A DNA stretch of 64,000 nt from DASSJT01 sp963715025 (GTDB lineage Bacteria; Actinomycetota; Actinomycetes; Actinomycetales; Dermatophilaceae): the NCBI GenBank assembly GCA_963715025.1, contig CAVQQQ010000003.1:124001-188000 (forward strand). The letters are read 5' to 3'. The notes under the pieces are model-generated. The model saw only the letters and a program-made list of their open reading frames with translations. It was not told the origin of the DNA and did no database searches. This document shows, one piece after another, positions 1 to 8,577 of the stretch. Both the position numbers and the translations under genes were made by a program. Every line of letters begins with the position of its first letter. Position 1 is the first letter of the stretch.

Positions 1-107
1 AGATGGAGGCCAACATCACGACGCCGGTCGCCGGCACGGTGGAGCGGCTCGCGATCGGCTCGCAGCAACAGGTGGAGGGCGGCGACCTGTTGGTCGTGAT
101 CGGCTGA
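1..107 (+). CDS. C-terminal end of a biotin carboxyl carrier / acyl-CoA carboxylase alpha subunit (partial)
   Basis: The window opens inside a gene whose last 35 codons, read from base 3, give MEANITTPVAGTVERLAIGS and end in LLVVIG. The preceding AG is the end of a Lys codon, so the window starts exactly at the biotinyl-lysine of the K-M-E motif. This is the second half of a biotinyl-lipoyl barrel. In actinobacteria such a tail is normally the C-terminus of the acetyl/propionyl-CoA carboxylase alpha subunit, which carries CO2 on biotin. The biotin carboxylase part lies outside the window, so the subunit type cannot be decided; a stand-alone carrier is also possible. Confidence 0.85.
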   Translation, partial: MEANITTPVAGTVERLAIGSQQQVEGGDLLVVIG

Positions 108-132
108 GTTTGGGCCCCTGACCAGCGGGTAC
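108..132 (+). promoter_or_regulatory. sigma-B-type promoter of the csbD-like gene
   Basis: GTTT at 108-111 and GGGTAC at 127-132 are separated by 15 bases. This matches the actinobacterial SigB-type pattern GNNT-N14-16-GGGTAY known from Streptomyces and relatives. It sits 43 bases before the start codon of a CsbD-family stress gene, which is the kind of gene expected in a general stress regulon. The match is visible; its use is inferred. Confidence 0.6.
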
Positions 133-174
133 CGAGAGTCCGTCCGAACACCACCAACTCAGAGGAGCTGTGAG

Positions 175-348
175 ATGGGATTCGACGACAAGATCGGCAA
201 TGCCACCGAAGACATGGCCGGCAAGGCCAAGGAAGCGGCCGGCAAGGCGACTGACGACGAGAGCCTCGAGGCCGAAGGTCAGATGGACCAGAGCAAGGCC
301 GACCTCAAGCAAGCCGGCGAGAAGGTGAAGGACGCCTTCGACAGGTGA
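175..348 (+). CDS. CsbD-like stress response protein
   Basis: This is a 57-residue, very hydrophilic protein starting MGFDDKIGNATEDMAGKAKE, with alternating Lys and Glu/Asp and Gly-Lys-Ala-Lys repeats. That is the typical composition and length of the CsbD family, whose founder is a sigma-B-controlled protein of Bacillus subtilis with no known biochemical activity. An AGAGGAG Shine-Dalgarno at 161-167 lies 7 bases before the ATG. A sigma-B-like promoter precedes it and a long hairpin follows, so it is a monocistronic unit. It probably is a cytosolic, partly disordered stress protein. Confidence 0.88.
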   Translation: MGFDDKIGNATEDMAGKAKEAAGKATDDESLEAEGQMDQSKADLKQAGEKVKDAFDR

Positions 349-362
349 TCCGACCGGACGGG

Positions 363-396
363 AGCGGGCTGCGCACCAGGGGGTGCGCAGCCCGCT
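363..396. terminator. bidirectional hairpin terminator
   Basis: A perfect 15-bp inverted repeat (AGCGGGCTGCGCACC at 363-377 with its complement at 382-396) has a 4-base loop. It lies between the stop of the csbD-like gene (+) and the stop of the DUF2207 gene (-), so it can end both transcripts. There is no T-tract, which is usual for high-GC actinobacteria. Confidence 0.75.
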
Positions 397-422
397 CGTG
401 TCTCCGGTGGACCTCTCAGGCG

Positions 423-2477
423 TTACCAGGAGCCACCCGAGTCGCCTCCTCCGCCGCCGCCGGAGAACCCGCCGCCCACGGAGAAGCCGCTGCTGCCCGA
501 CGATCCTGGCGTCGAGACGAAGGTGCCCGCAGCGGTGGTCGAGAACGAGTCCATGCTTGCCGCGAGGTTGCCGAAGCCGCCATCGCCGAACGCTCCGACG
601 TACCAGATCGGCGCGGGGATGGTGTAACCGGCTGCCCGTGCCGCAGCCGCAACCTCCTCGAAGGTCTGCGCCCATTTGTCGGCGACGCCGAAGACGATGG
701 CGAAGGGCAGGTAGCGGCTGAAGATGTCCTGCGCCTCCTCCCACTTGATCTGGTTGGCCTCGGCGGTGACGAGGTACTGCCGGAAGCCCAGTGACTGAGC
801 AAGGACCGCCGAGCCGTCCGCGGTGCGGGCCGCCATGCGCTTGCCGAGGGCGGTGACGATGAAACCACTGACGATGATCCCGGCCGAGAGGGCCAGGGGC
901 GGGGGGAACGGCAGCGGGTTGTTGTCGAACAGGCCGCTGAAGCCCCCGCCGAACCCGAACAGCCAGATCGAGACGAAACCCGCGCCCACGAGGAACCGGC
1001 CGAGGGTGACCCAGCCGCTGCGCTGTGCCTTCGGCGACCGGCGGAACCACCCGCGCCGAACGACCTCGCTGTACATCTGTGACTGCACCCGGGCCAGCGT
1101 GGGGGCAAAGGTGTTCTTGAGGTCGCTCAGGTAGACCGCAGGGCCGGCGGCGAACACTCCATCGAGCAGCTCCTGCTCATAGGGTGCCAGGGAGGTCCCG
1201 GGCGCCGGCGCGGCGTCAACCCGCGTGATGAGCCAGTCACCTCGGGAGAACAAGCCACGTCCCTCGACCTCGGCGAGGGTGAGATGGCCTCGAACCGCCA
1301 GGTCGATCAGCGTGCCCGTGACGTCGACGACGTCCGCGGACTCGTCGATGACCGTGCCGAGCATACCCGGCTGGACTGCGGCCGGCGGCGTGAACTGGAC
1401 GGCGACCGTGGGCGCCCTGCCGCTCACGACCACCTGGCCTGAGTCTCCGCTGCCCGGGGTCAGCCCGGGCGTCAGACCGGCATACTGCTCGTCCCTCCCC
1501 CGCTGGTAGACCAGCAGCCCCATGAACCCCGCTGCGAGCAGGGGCAGCAGCACACCCAGTCCCAGGAACAGGCCCGCAGCCAGCCTCTGGGTGCGCGGCG
1601 AGAGCACGCTCTCGTTGGAGGTACCCGTGTCGCCCTCGCGGACGTCCGGCTCCAGGGTCCCGAAGGCCGAGCGCGGGAACGAGGCCAGGATGGAGGCCCC
1701 CTCACCCGGCTTGGCATCCGGCGCGGCGAAGGTCGTGACAGTGCCCGCTTTGGCCTCGCACTGATCGGTCGCGCCGCGCTCCCCGTAGAAGCAGGCCGCC
1801 TTGGTCGCGGCGATCGGGCCGGTGAGCGTCGCGGTGACGTTCTCGTAGATGTCGTTGTTGGAGGGGTCGACGAGGTTGTAGTAGAACTCAGCGCTCGTGT
1901 TGTCGATCGCGTTGATGTAGTTGGCTAGCCGGAACTTCACCACGTAGCTCTGCCGCCCCTGAACGGTCTTGGACGGGTTGCCGATCCGAATCCGTTTGAA
2001 GGCGCCGAAGTCGGTGATCGAGATGTCCGCCGGGGCGCCGGTCGGCGAGGCCGCCGACACCGCGCTGAGCTCGTAGTAGCGGTAGCGGTTCGCCTGGTTC
2101 TGGTAGCCGGCGCGGACTTTGACCAGGCGCTCGATCCCGTGGCGCTCCTCCCCGCTGGGGAACTGCCAGGTGATGTTCTGGGTGACGTTGATCGATCCGT
2201 CGGCGTTGGCGACATAGTCGACGTGGAATCGGGTCGCCTTGTCCTGTGCGCTCACCCCCCAGGCTGCGGCCGGCTGGCCCACCGCCGGCTGGCCCGCGGC
2301 GGGCTGGCTGGCGGCAGGCTGGCTGGCGGCGGAGGCGTATGCCGCGCCAGCAACCGCACTGCCCGCGGCCAGGACCAGGGTCGCAGCCAGGGCCGCCACT
2401 CTGCCCACGGCTGGTGGCAGCGGGCGCTGTCGCCCCGGCCGCCTCGGCCTGCGGGGCGGTCTCGACAGCAGCGGCAT
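423..2477 (-). CDS. DUF2207 family membrane protein
   Basis: The product has 684 residues. An Arg/Pro-rich N-terminus is followed by a signal/anchor helix (about 27-48, ALAATLVLAAGSAVAGAAYA), a short SQPAA/GQPAV repeat linker, and a long extracytoplasmic beta-type domain starting near VSAQDKATRFHVDYV. Further on come a membrane helix (GLFLGLGVLLPLLAAGFMGLL), a cytoplasmic segment, two more helices (LGRFLVGAGFVSIWLFGFG and ALSAGIIVSGFIVTALG), and a Gly/Ser-rich tail ending GGGFSGGGGGGDSGGSW. This order is typical of the DUF2207 (YciQ-like) family, of unknown function. I place the start at MPLLSRPP because its ATG overlaps the smpB stop as TAATG, which implies translational coupling; open frame further upstream is only the shadow of smpB. 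Confidence 0.85.
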   Translation of the reverse strand: MPLLSRPPRRPRRPGRQRPLPPAVGRVAALAATLVLAAGSAVAGAAYASAASQPAASQPAAGQPAVGQPAAAWGVSAQDKATRFHVDYVANADGSINVTQNITWQFPSGEERHGIERLVKVRAGYQNQANRYRYYELSAVSAASPTGAPADISITDFGAFKRIRIGNPSKTVQGRQSYVVKFRLANYINAIDNTSAEFYYNLVDPSNNDIYENVTATLTGPIAATKAACFYGERGATDQCEAKAGTVTTFAAPDAKPGEGASILASFPRSAFGTLEPDVREGDTGTSNESVLSPRTQRLAAGLFLGLGVLLPLLAAGFMGLLVYQRGRDEQYAGLTPGLTPGSGDSGQVVVSGRAPTVAVQFTPPAAVQPGMLGTVIDESADVVDVTGTLIDLAVRGHLTLAEVEGRGLFSRGDWLITRVDAAPAPGTSLAPYEQELLDGVFAAGPAVYLSDLKNTFAPTLARVQSQMYSEVVRRGWFRRSPKAQRSGWVTLGRFLVGAGFVSIWLFGFGGGFSGLFDNNPLPFPPPLALSAGIIVSGFIVTALGKRMAARTADGSAVLAQSLGFRQYLVTAEANQIKWEEAQDIFSRYLPFAIVFGVADKWAQTFEEVAAAARAAGYTIPAPIWYVGAFGDGGFGNLAASMDSFSTTAAGTFVSTPGSSGSSGFSVGGGFSGGGGGGDSGGSW

Positions 2478-2944
2478 TAGCGCCCCCTGGAGTGCAGTGC
2501 GCGCTCGGCGTCGCGGCGGTCCTGCCGCTCGCGCATCGACTGGCGCTTGTCGTAGGACTTCTTGCCCTTGGCGATGGCGAGCTCGACCTTGGCCCGACCG
2601 TCCTTGAAGTACAGGGATAGGGGCACGATCGTGTGGCCGCTCTCGCGGGTCTTCTGGGCGATCTTGTCGAGCTCGCGCCGGTTGAGCAGGAGTTTGCGGC
2701 GGCGTCGGGGGGTGTGGTTGGTCCAGGTGCCGGCGACGTACTCGGGGATGTGGACGCCCTCGAGCCACAGCTCGTCGCCCCGGAAGGTGGCGTAGCCATC
2801 AATGAGGGAGGCCCGCCCCATGCGCAGCGACTTCACCTCGGTGCCCATCAAGACCAGGCCGGCTTCGAAGGTGTCCTCGATGAGGTAGTCGTGACGCGCC
2901 TTGCGATTGCTCGCAATCACCTTGCGCCCCTGCTCCTTGGCCAC
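2477..2944 (-). CDS. smpB: SsrA-binding protein SmpB
   Basis: SmpB binds tmRNA and delivers it to stalled ribosomes for trans-translation. The predicted 155-residue protein is normal for the family and holds its hallmarks: the oligonucleotide-binding barrel core with GTEVKSLR (about 34-41), LLLNRREL (about 85-92), and the basic C-terminal tail GKKSYDKRQSMRERQDRRDA that inserts into the decoding centre. The start is a GTG preceded by GGAGTGAGGGA. It lies downstream of the M23 peptidase gene and ends in a one-base overlap with the DUF2207 gene. The ftsE-ftsX-peptidase-smpB order is conserved in actinobacteria. Confidence 0.96.
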   Translation of the reverse strand: MAKEQGRKVIASNRKARHDYLIEDTFEAGLVLMGTEVKSLRMGRASLIDGYATFRGDELWLEGVHIPEYVAGTWTNHTPRRRRKLLLNRRELDKIAQKTRESGHTIVPLSLYFKDGRAKVELAIAKGKKSYDKRQSMRERQDRRDAERALHSRGR

Positions 2945-3095
2945 CGCCGGTCCCTCACTCCGTGCTCGCTGCGGACTCGTGCCCGCGTGCTTGCTGATTC
3001 GGATCGCAACGCTACCCTGCGCGGCCGGGTCTTCGGTCAGCGGTGCAACCCCCTCCGCAGGACTCTGTATGCCGGATGGGCAGGGTGGGGGACGC

Positions 3096-4427
3096 CTAAA
3101 GCCACCGGCGCGGGTCGACCGGCGTTCCGTCCTGGCGGGTCTCGAAGTGGAGGTGACAGCCGGTGGAGAGGCCGGTGGTGCCCACGTAGCCGATGACCTG
3201 GCCGCGCTGCACATGGCCGCCGTGCACCGCGAACCGGCTCATGTGGTTGTACGTGGTGGTGAGGTCGACCCCGCGGTGGATTCCATGGTCGATCACGATC
3301 CGGTTCCCATAGCCGCCACCCCACCCGGCGGACACGATCGTCCCAGCCGCCGCGGCGCGGATCGGCGAGCCGCAGGCCCCCGCGTAGTCGCGACCCGCGT
3401 GGAGGCGCCAGTAGTGCAGGATGGGGTGCCACCGCAGCCCGAACTCGGAGGAGACCCAGGCGTTGGACGGCGCCGAGAGCAAACCGCCCGAGTCACGCGG
3501 CGGCACATAGGCGCGCCCGGCGCGGCGGGCAGCCGCCCGGGCCGCCGCCTCGCGGGCGGCCGCAGCGCGCTTCTCGGCGGCGGCGCGGGCGCGCAGCACG
3601 GCAGCGAGCCGGTCGGACTCACGCTGCAGGTCGGCCAGCCGCTTCTTCTCGGCTGCCTGTTTCGCCGTCAGCGCCCTGGTCTGGGCGGCTTGGGTCACCG
3701 CAAGCGCGTCCAGCTCGGTCTTGGCCGTCGCGGCGGCGGTTCGAGCCGCGCTGGCCTGCCGGAGTGCCTCGGCCGCCTGTGCCTCGGCCCGCGCGACGTC
3801 TTCGCGCAGCGCTGTGAGGTGGGCCCGCTGGGCATTGGCGCTCGCCTGCTGCGCGGCCAGCCGCCCGAGGCTCTGGGCCTGGACGTCGAGGACCGTGTCG
3901 GCCATGGCGATGCGGGTGGCGAAGTCGTCCGGGCTGGTCGAGTCGAGGGCCACGGAGAGCTGGCCGAGGCCCTGGTCCTGGTACATCTGGGCGGCGAAGT
4001 GGGCGACCCGGGTCCGGGCCGCGGAGATCTGGGCGGTGGTCTTCGCCAGCTCCTCCTCGGCCCGGGTCTCGTTGGCGCGGGCGACGTCGAGCGCGATGAG
4101 CATGGCGTCGTGGCGCTGGTTGGCGGTCCGCTCGTCGGCCTGGGCGCGGACCAGCTTCGCCTGCGCCACGGGAATCGCTGCGTGGGTCTTGTCCAGTGCC
4201 GCGGCAACGCTCCTGAGGTCAGCGGACGTGTCGTCGAGTTCGTTCTTGAGCTGCTCGATCCCGCGGTCGACCTTGCGCTTGTCGTTCCGGGGGTCAGCGG
4301 TTGCCGCCGTGGAGGCCACTAGGGCCAGGCAGCAGCCGATGACGATGGCGGCCCCGAGCAGGCTTCCTCCCCGCAGCGCGTGGCGGCCTCGCCGCGGCGC
4401 GGACATGGCCAAGCGGTCAAGTCCCAT
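3096..4427 (-). CDS. secreted M23 (LytM) peptidase with coiled coil, EnvC-like
   Basis: The product has 443 residues. An N-terminal signal peptide (about 18-44, ending STAATAD) leads into a long coiled coil (about 50-310, rich in Ala, Glu, Arg and Gln). An Arg-Ala linker and a C-terminal peptidase M23 domain follow. The zinc ligands are intact: His343 and Asp347 in HAGRD, and His425/His427 in HLHFE. It should therefore be an active peptidoglycan endopeptidase, unlike degenerate EnvC. Placement just after ftsX fits the known model in which FtsEX recruits a coiled-coil cell-wall hydrolase or its activator to the septum. No good ribosome-binding site is seen before ATG 4427, and MSAPRR (start 4406) is an alternative. 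Confidence 0.9.
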   Translation of the reverse strand: MGLDRLAMSAPRRGRHALRGGSLLGAAIVIGCCLALVASTAATADPRNDKRKVDRGIEQLKNELDDTSADLRSVAAALDKTHAAIPVAQAKLVRAQADERTANQRHDAMLIALDVARANETRAEEELAKTTAQISAARTRVAHFAAQMYQDQGLGQLSVALDSTSPDDFATRIAMADTVLDVQAQSLGRLAAQQASANAQRAHLTALREDVARAEAQAAEALRQASAARTAAATAKTELDALAVTQAAQTRALTAKQAAEKKRLADLQRESDRLAAVLRARAAAEKRAAAAREAAARAAARRAGRAYVPPRDSGGLLSAPSNAWVSSEFGLRWHPILHYWRLHAGRDYAGACGSPIRAAAAGTIVSAGWGGGYGNRIVIDHGIHRGVDLTTTYNHMSRFAVHGGHVQRGQVIGYVGTTGLSTGCHLHFETRQDGTPVDPRRWL

Positions 4428-4434
4428 GAATCAC

Positions 4435-4460
4435 ATTGGTAACACCAATCACACTGGTGT
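4435..4460. promoter_or_regulatory. overlapping dyads just upstream of the M23 peptidase start
   Basis: ATTGGT-AAC-ACCAAT (4435-4449) overlaps ACACCA-ATCACAC-TGGTGT (4442-4460). These AT-rich inverted repeats stand out in GC-rich surroundings and lie 8-33 bases ahead of the peptidase start codon. An operator near a leaderless or short-leader transcript is plausible. The GTAAC/TCAC words recall sites of the MtrA regulator of cell-wall peptidases, but that link is only a guess. Confidence 0.35.
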
Positions 4461-4516
4461 GCCAAGTGCAACGCGCCGGGAGCGCCCCCTGAACCTAGCC
4501 CGCACTCAGGCACGCG

Positions 4517-5425
4517 TCAGACGCGCAGGTACCGCCAGAGTGTGATCCAGGCCGTCGCGATCGAGAGCGCGGCCATGCCCAGGATCATCCAGGGCGTCAC
4601 CACCCAGACGTCGGAGACGCCGATGAAGGCCTGGTCGAGGATCAGCTTGTTGAGGTAGTGGCCGAACCCGTAGTTGACCGTTGTCCACAGCAGGCCGGTG
4701 GCCAGAACAGCACCGGCGAGGGCCGCGACCAGGGTCTCCACGATGAACGGAAAGCGGATCGTGAAGTTGGACGCGCCGACCAGCTTCATGATGCCGATCT
4801 CACGTCGCCGGGTGAACGCCGCCTGACGGATCGTCGTGGCCATGAGCAGGGTCGCGCACAGCACCATGAGCGCCGCGAGAATAAACGAGAAGAGCGTGAT
4901 CAGGTTGATCCCGGTGAAGACCTTCTCGAGCACCTTCTTCTGGTCCTGCACGAGCCCCACACCGGGCGCCCCCTCGAAGGAGCTGACGATGATGTCGTAC
5001 TTCGTGGGATCGGACAGCTGCACACGGTAGCTCTGTGGGATGTCGCCAACCTGGACACTCCCGGCCAGCGGGCTGTTGCGGAACTGCTCCTGGAACCGGT
5101 CGTACGCCTGCTGCTCGGACTCGTAGTAGACGTTCTTGACCAGCGGCTTCATGGTCTCCAGCTGGGCCTTGATGGTCTGCTTCTGCTCCTCGGTGACCGG
5201 CCTGCCGGCGCAGTTGGACTGCCCGGAGTTCTCCGTGCACATGAAGATCGTGACCTGCACCCGGTCGTACCAGAATCCCTTGAGGGTGTCGGCCTGACGC
5301 TGCGCTAGCAGCCCCAGCCCTAGCAGGTACATCGACACCATCGTCACGAGGATGACCGAGAGGGCCATGGTCAGGTTGCGTCGCAGACCGATCCAGATCT
5401 CGCTGAGCATGAACTGCAGTCGCAT
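4517..5425 (-). CDS. ftsX: cell division ABC transporter permease FtsX
   Basis: This 302-residue protein starts MRLQFMLSEIWIGLRRN. It has the four-helix FtsX layout: TM1 at about 20-40, a large extracytoplasmic loop holding Cys-x8-Cys (CTENSGQSNC), then three helices from about residue 172, with the cytoplasmic RREIGIMKLVGAS segment between the second and third. FtsX is the membrane partner of FtsE and activates cell-wall hydrolases during division. It lies 68 bases after ftsE on the same strand and before the M23 peptidase gene, which makes that peptidase its likely target. Confidence 0.95.
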   Translation of the reverse strand: MRLQFMLSEIWIGLRRNLTMALSVILVTMVSMYLLGLGLLAQRQADTLKGFWYDRVQVTIFMCTENSGQSNCAGRPVTEEQKQTIKAQLETMKPLVKNVYYESEQQAYDRFQEQFRNSPLAGSVQVGDIPQSYRVQLSDPTKYDIIVSSFEGAPGVGLVQDQKKVLEKVFTGINLITLFSFILAALMVLCATLLMATTIRQAAFTRRREIGIMKLVGASNFTIRFPFIVETLVAALAGAVLATGLLWTTVNYGFGHYLNKLILDQAFIGVSDVWVVTPWMILGMAALSIATAWITLWRYLRV

Positions 5426-5493
5426 CAGGTATGCCGTGCTCTTCCGTGTGGGGTCGCGGTCCGGTGTCGTGCTTGGTTGCCTTGCACCCCGGC

Positions 5494-6468
5494 TCAGCCT
5501 TCGCCGGCGGGCGGGGTGGTCGGCTTGGTGCGCCTCCGCGGTGCTGTCCTTCGTAGGCCTGGCTTCCGCGGAGCGGGCTTGCGCGGCGGTGTGGCCTGGG
5601 TCGGTTCCGCCTCCGCCCCGGACTGGTCCGGCTGGTGAGCCTCGTCCACGTCGTCGTCAACGTCGTCAAGGTTGACCGCCTCGACCGCCTCGCCCGCCCT
5701 GGCCCCCACCGGGTCCCGCGGGCGGTCCGAGCGCGCGACGGGCTCTTCGGACCGCACGGGCTCGTTCGGGGCCGGCTCGTTCGGGGCGGGCTCGTAGGTG
5801 CCGCCGGGCTCGTCGCGGACCACGACTCCGTCGCTCAGCTCGACCACGCGCTTCCGGAGCTGGTTGACGATGTCGTCGTCGTGGGTGGCCATCACGATCG
5901 TGGTGCCCGTGCGGTTGATCCGGTCGAGCAGGCGGACGATGTCGAGACTGATCGCCGGGTCGAGGTTTCCCGTGGGCTCGTCGGCGAGCAGGATCGGCGG
6001 CTTGTTGACGAACGCCCGCGCGATGGCGACCCGCTGCTGCTCGCCGCCGGACAGCTCGTGCGGCAGCCGCTTCTCCTTCCCCTCCAGACCGACCATCTCC
6101 AGCGTCTCGGGCACCACTTGGCGAATCGCATGTCCGGACTTGCCCAGCACCTGGAGGGCGAAGGCGACGTTCTGGTAGACCGTCTTGTTGGGCAGGAGCC
6201 TGAAGTCCTGGAACACCGTGCCGATCTCGCGGCGCAGGCGGGGAACCTTGCGCAGTGGGAGCGTGCGCAGCTCGCGACCAGCCACGAGCACCGAGCCCTC
6301 GGTTGCCTGCTCCTCCCGCAGGACAAGCCGCAGCAGGGTCGACTTGCCCGAGCCGGACGGCCCCACGATGAAGACGAACTCGCCGCGCTCGATGTTGAGG
6401 TCGACCCCGGAGAGGGCGGGTCGGCTTGATCTCGGATAAGTCTTGGTGACGTTCTCGAACCGAATCAT
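5494..6468 (-). CDS. ftsE: cell division ATP-binding protein FtsE with long C-terminal extension
   Basis: Residues 1-225 form a complete FtsE ABC ATPase: Walker A GPSGSGKST (about 36-44), signature LSGGEQQRVAIARA (about 137-150), Walker B LLADEPTG and the switch His in MATHDDD. Most FtsE proteins stop near residue 229, but this one has 324 residues. The extra ~95 residues contain the repeats APNEPAPNEPV, an acidic stretch (NLDDVDDDVDEA) and a Pro/Arg/Lys-rich end, so the tail is probably disordered. Codon use in the tail matches the rest. It heads the ftsEX-peptidase-smpB block and energises FtsX signalling at the septum. Confidence 0.95.
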   Translation of the reverse strand: MIRFENVTKTYPRSSRPALSGVDLNIERGEFVFIVGPSGSGKSTLLRLVLREEQATEGSVLVAGRELRTLPLRKVPRLRREIGTVFQDFRLLPNKTVYQNVAFALQVLGKSGHAIRQVVPETLEMVGLEGKEKRLPHELSGGEQQRVAIARAFVNKPPILLADEPTGNLDPAISLDIVRLLDRINRTGTTIVMATHDDDIVNQLRKRVVELSDGVVVRDEPGGTYEPAPNEPAPNEPVRSEEPVARSDRPRDPVGARAGEAVEAVNLDDVDDDVDEAHQPDQSGAEAEPTQATPPRKPAPRKPGLRRTAPRRRTKPTTPPAGEG

Positions 6469-6648
6469 GCGCGGTCTGGGGCCTTCACACCTTGAGGACA
6501 GGACGGCATACGGGCTGGTGCGCCTGTGGCGCTCCCGGGTGCGTTTCGAGGATAGGCAGCCCTGGGCAGGATCGCGTGCAGCCGCCGACGTTCGGCGTGC
6601 CCGCAGGGCGCCGGCCCCCTCCGGAGCAGGCCCGTGGTCAGACCGGGG

Positions 6649-7764
6649 TCAGGCCCGGGCCTTCTCTTGCTCCTTGCGCCACCGGATGCCGGCCTCGATG
6701 AACCCGTCGATGTCGCCGTCGAAGACAGCCTGCGGGTTGCCGACTTCGTACTCGGTGCGCAGGTCCTTGACCATCTGGTAGGGCTGCAGGACGTAGGACC
6801 GCATCTGTTCTCCCCAGCTCGCCTTGACGTCGCCCGCCATCTCCTTCTTGGCAGCGGCCTCCTCGGCCTTCTTGAGCAGGAGGAGGCGCGACTGGAGCAC
6901 GCGCAGGGCGGCGGCCCGGTTCTGGATCTGGGACTTCTCGTTCTGCATCGACACGACGATGCCGGTCGGGATGTGCGTCATGCGCACCGCCGAGTCGGTC
7001 GTGTTGACCGACTGGCCGCCGGGACCGCTGGAGCGGAAGACGTCGACCTTGATCTCGCTCTCGGGGATCTCGACGTGGTCGGTCGACTCGATCAGCGGGA
7101 TCACCTCGACAGCGGCGAAGCTGGTCTGGCGGCGGCCCTGGTTGTCGAACGGGCTGATCCGCACCAGGCGATGGGTGCCGCCCTCGACCGAGAGGTTGCC
7201 GAAGGCGTAGGGCACGTTGACCTCGAAGGTGGCCGACTTCAGGCCGGCCTCCTCGGCGTACGACGTGTCCATGACCTTGGTCGGGTAGCCGTGGCGCTCC
7301 GCCCAGCGGAGGTACATGCGCAGCAGCATCTCGGCGAAGTCGGCGGCGTCGACGCCACCAGCGCCGGAGCGGATCGTGACGACCGCCGCCCGCTCGTCGT
7401 ACTCCCCGTTGAGGAGGGTGCGGACCTCCAGCTCGCCCACCGACTTCTTGAGCGACTGCAGCTCGTGCTCGGCCTCGACCATGGTCTCGGCATCGCCGCC
7501 GTCCTCGGTGCCCATTTCCACCAGGGTCTCCAGGTCGTCGATCCGGGCGTCCATGCTCGTCACCCGCTCGTACTCCGCATTGGCGCGCGACAGCTCGGAG
7601 GTGACGGCCTGGGCCTTCTCCTGGTCGTCCCAGAGATCCGGGGCGGCCGCCTTGGTCTCGAGGTCGGCGATCTTGGCCTTGAGGGACTCGAGGTCGGTCA
7701 CCTCGCGCACGGACGCCATGGTCCCGCGCAGGTCCTTGATCTCTTGGGTGAAGTCGACAGCCAC
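6649..7764 (-). CDS. prfB: peptide chain release factor 2
   Basis: The product has 371 residues from a GTG start (VAVDFTQEIKDLRG). It carries the RF2 stop-codon recognition tripeptide SPF (204-206) in RISPFDNQG and the catalytic GGQ (249-251) in SSGPGGQSVNTTDSA, so it terminates at UGA and UAA. The reading frame is continuous: the in-frame UGA and programmed frameshift that regulate prfB in many bacteria are absent near codons 20-30. The open frame extends further upstream, but only in non-homologous sequence that would overlap the divergent deacetylase gene. ftsE follows 180 bases downstream on the same strand, a common actinobacterial order. Confidence 0.96.
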   Translation of the reverse strand: MAVDFTQEIKDLRGTMASVREVTDLESLKAKIADLETKAAAPDLWDDQEKAQAVTSELSRANAEYERVTSMDARIDDLETLVEMGTEDGGDAETMVEAEHELQSLKKSVGELEVRTLLNGEYDERAAVVTIRSGAGGVDAADFAEMLLRMYLRWAERHGYPTKVMDTSYAEEAGLKSATFEVNVPYAFGNLSVEGGTHRLVRISPFDNQGRRQTSFAAVEVIPLIESTDHVEIPESEIKVDVFRSSGPGGQSVNTTDSAVRMTHIPTGIVVSMQNEKSQIQNRAAALRVLQSRLLLLKKAEEAAAKKEMAGDVKASWGEQMRSYVLQPYQMVKDLRTEYEVGNPQAVFDGDIDGFIEAGIRWRKEQEKARA

Positions 7765-7848
7765 GAGAGTCAAGCCTAAGGCACTGGCGCCGTATGCCGG
7801 TCGGCCCGCAGCGCTGCCCGCGCGCCCGCAGGTGCGTAGGGTTCGGCC

Positions 7849-8577
7849 ATGGGCGATGAGCTGATGGCATTCGATGAGGACTGGTCCACCGCGCTGTGCG
7901 TTGCCGCACACCCCGACGACCTCGAGTACGGCACCGCGGCGGCGGTGCACCGGTGGATCGAACAGGGCAAGACGGTCACCTACGCGCTGGTGACACGGGG
8001 CGAGGCGGGCATCGACGGCATGGCGCCCTTCGAGGCGGCCTCGGTGCGCGAGGCCGAGGAGGTGGCCGGCGCCGCGGAGGTGGGGGTCGACGTGGTCGAC
8101 TTCCTCGATGGGCACACGGACGGCACGATCGAGTACGGACTGGCCCTGCGCCGCGACCTGGCCCGTGAGATCCGCCGACGCCGCCCCGACGTCGTCATCA
8201 CCGGCACGCACCGCGAGCGCTTCGCCGGCGGCGGCACCAACCAGGCAGACCACCGGGCCGTCGGGCTCGCGGTCATCGACTCATGCGCCGACGCAGGGAA
8301 TCGGTGGATCTTCCCGGAGCTGATCGAGGAGGGCTTCCAGCCGTGGAGCGGGGTGCGCAGGATCGGCCTCGCCGGCTCCCCCGACGCCACGCACTTCGTC
8401 GACGTCGCCGGCCACTTCCACCCCGCGGTGCGGTCGCTGGAGGCGCACGCCCGCTACCTCGACGGTCTCGAGGGCGACTTCCCACCCCCGCGCGAGCTGC
8501 TCGGCATGATCCTCGGCGGTGGCGGTCAGCGGGCGGGTGTCGAGCACGCCGTGCTCTTGGAGGTCTTCGAGCGGTGA
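7849..8577 (+). CDS. PIG-L family deacetylase
   Basis: This 242-residue protein has the zinc-binding HPDD motif at 21-24 (CVAAHPDDLEYG) and the second metal-ligand region TNQADHRAVG near 140. This is the LmbE/PIG-L fold, whose members remove acetyl groups from N-acetylglucosamine-containing substrates such as mycothiol precursors or lipids. The exact substrate is unknown; it is not obviously MshB or Mca. The gene overlaps the following M20 peptidase by 4 bases (GTGA), so the two are co-translated and may act on the same amide-containing compound. It is divergent from prfB. Confidence 0.85.
   Translation: MGDELMAFDEDWSTALCVAAHPDDLEYGTAAAVHRWIEQGKTVTYALVTRGEAGIDGMAPFEAASVREAEEVAGAAEVGVDVVDFLDGHTDGTIEYGLALRRDLAREIRRRRPDVVITGTHRERFAGGGTNQADHRAVGLAVIDSCADAGNRWIFPELIEEGFQPWSGVRRIGLAGSPDATHFVDVAGHFHPAVRSLEAHARYLDGLEGDFPPPRELLGMILGGGGQRAGVEHAVLLEVFER

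Noticed and set aside
2901..4322. A 473-codon plus-strand frame opposite the M23 peptidase gene
   Set aside because: It is antisense to a well-supported coiled-coil peptidase and shows no motifs.
7690..7764. Programmed frameshift (in-frame UGA) near the start of prfB
   Set aside because: The frame from the GTG through SPF and GGQ is continuous, so the classical RF2 autoregulation is absent.
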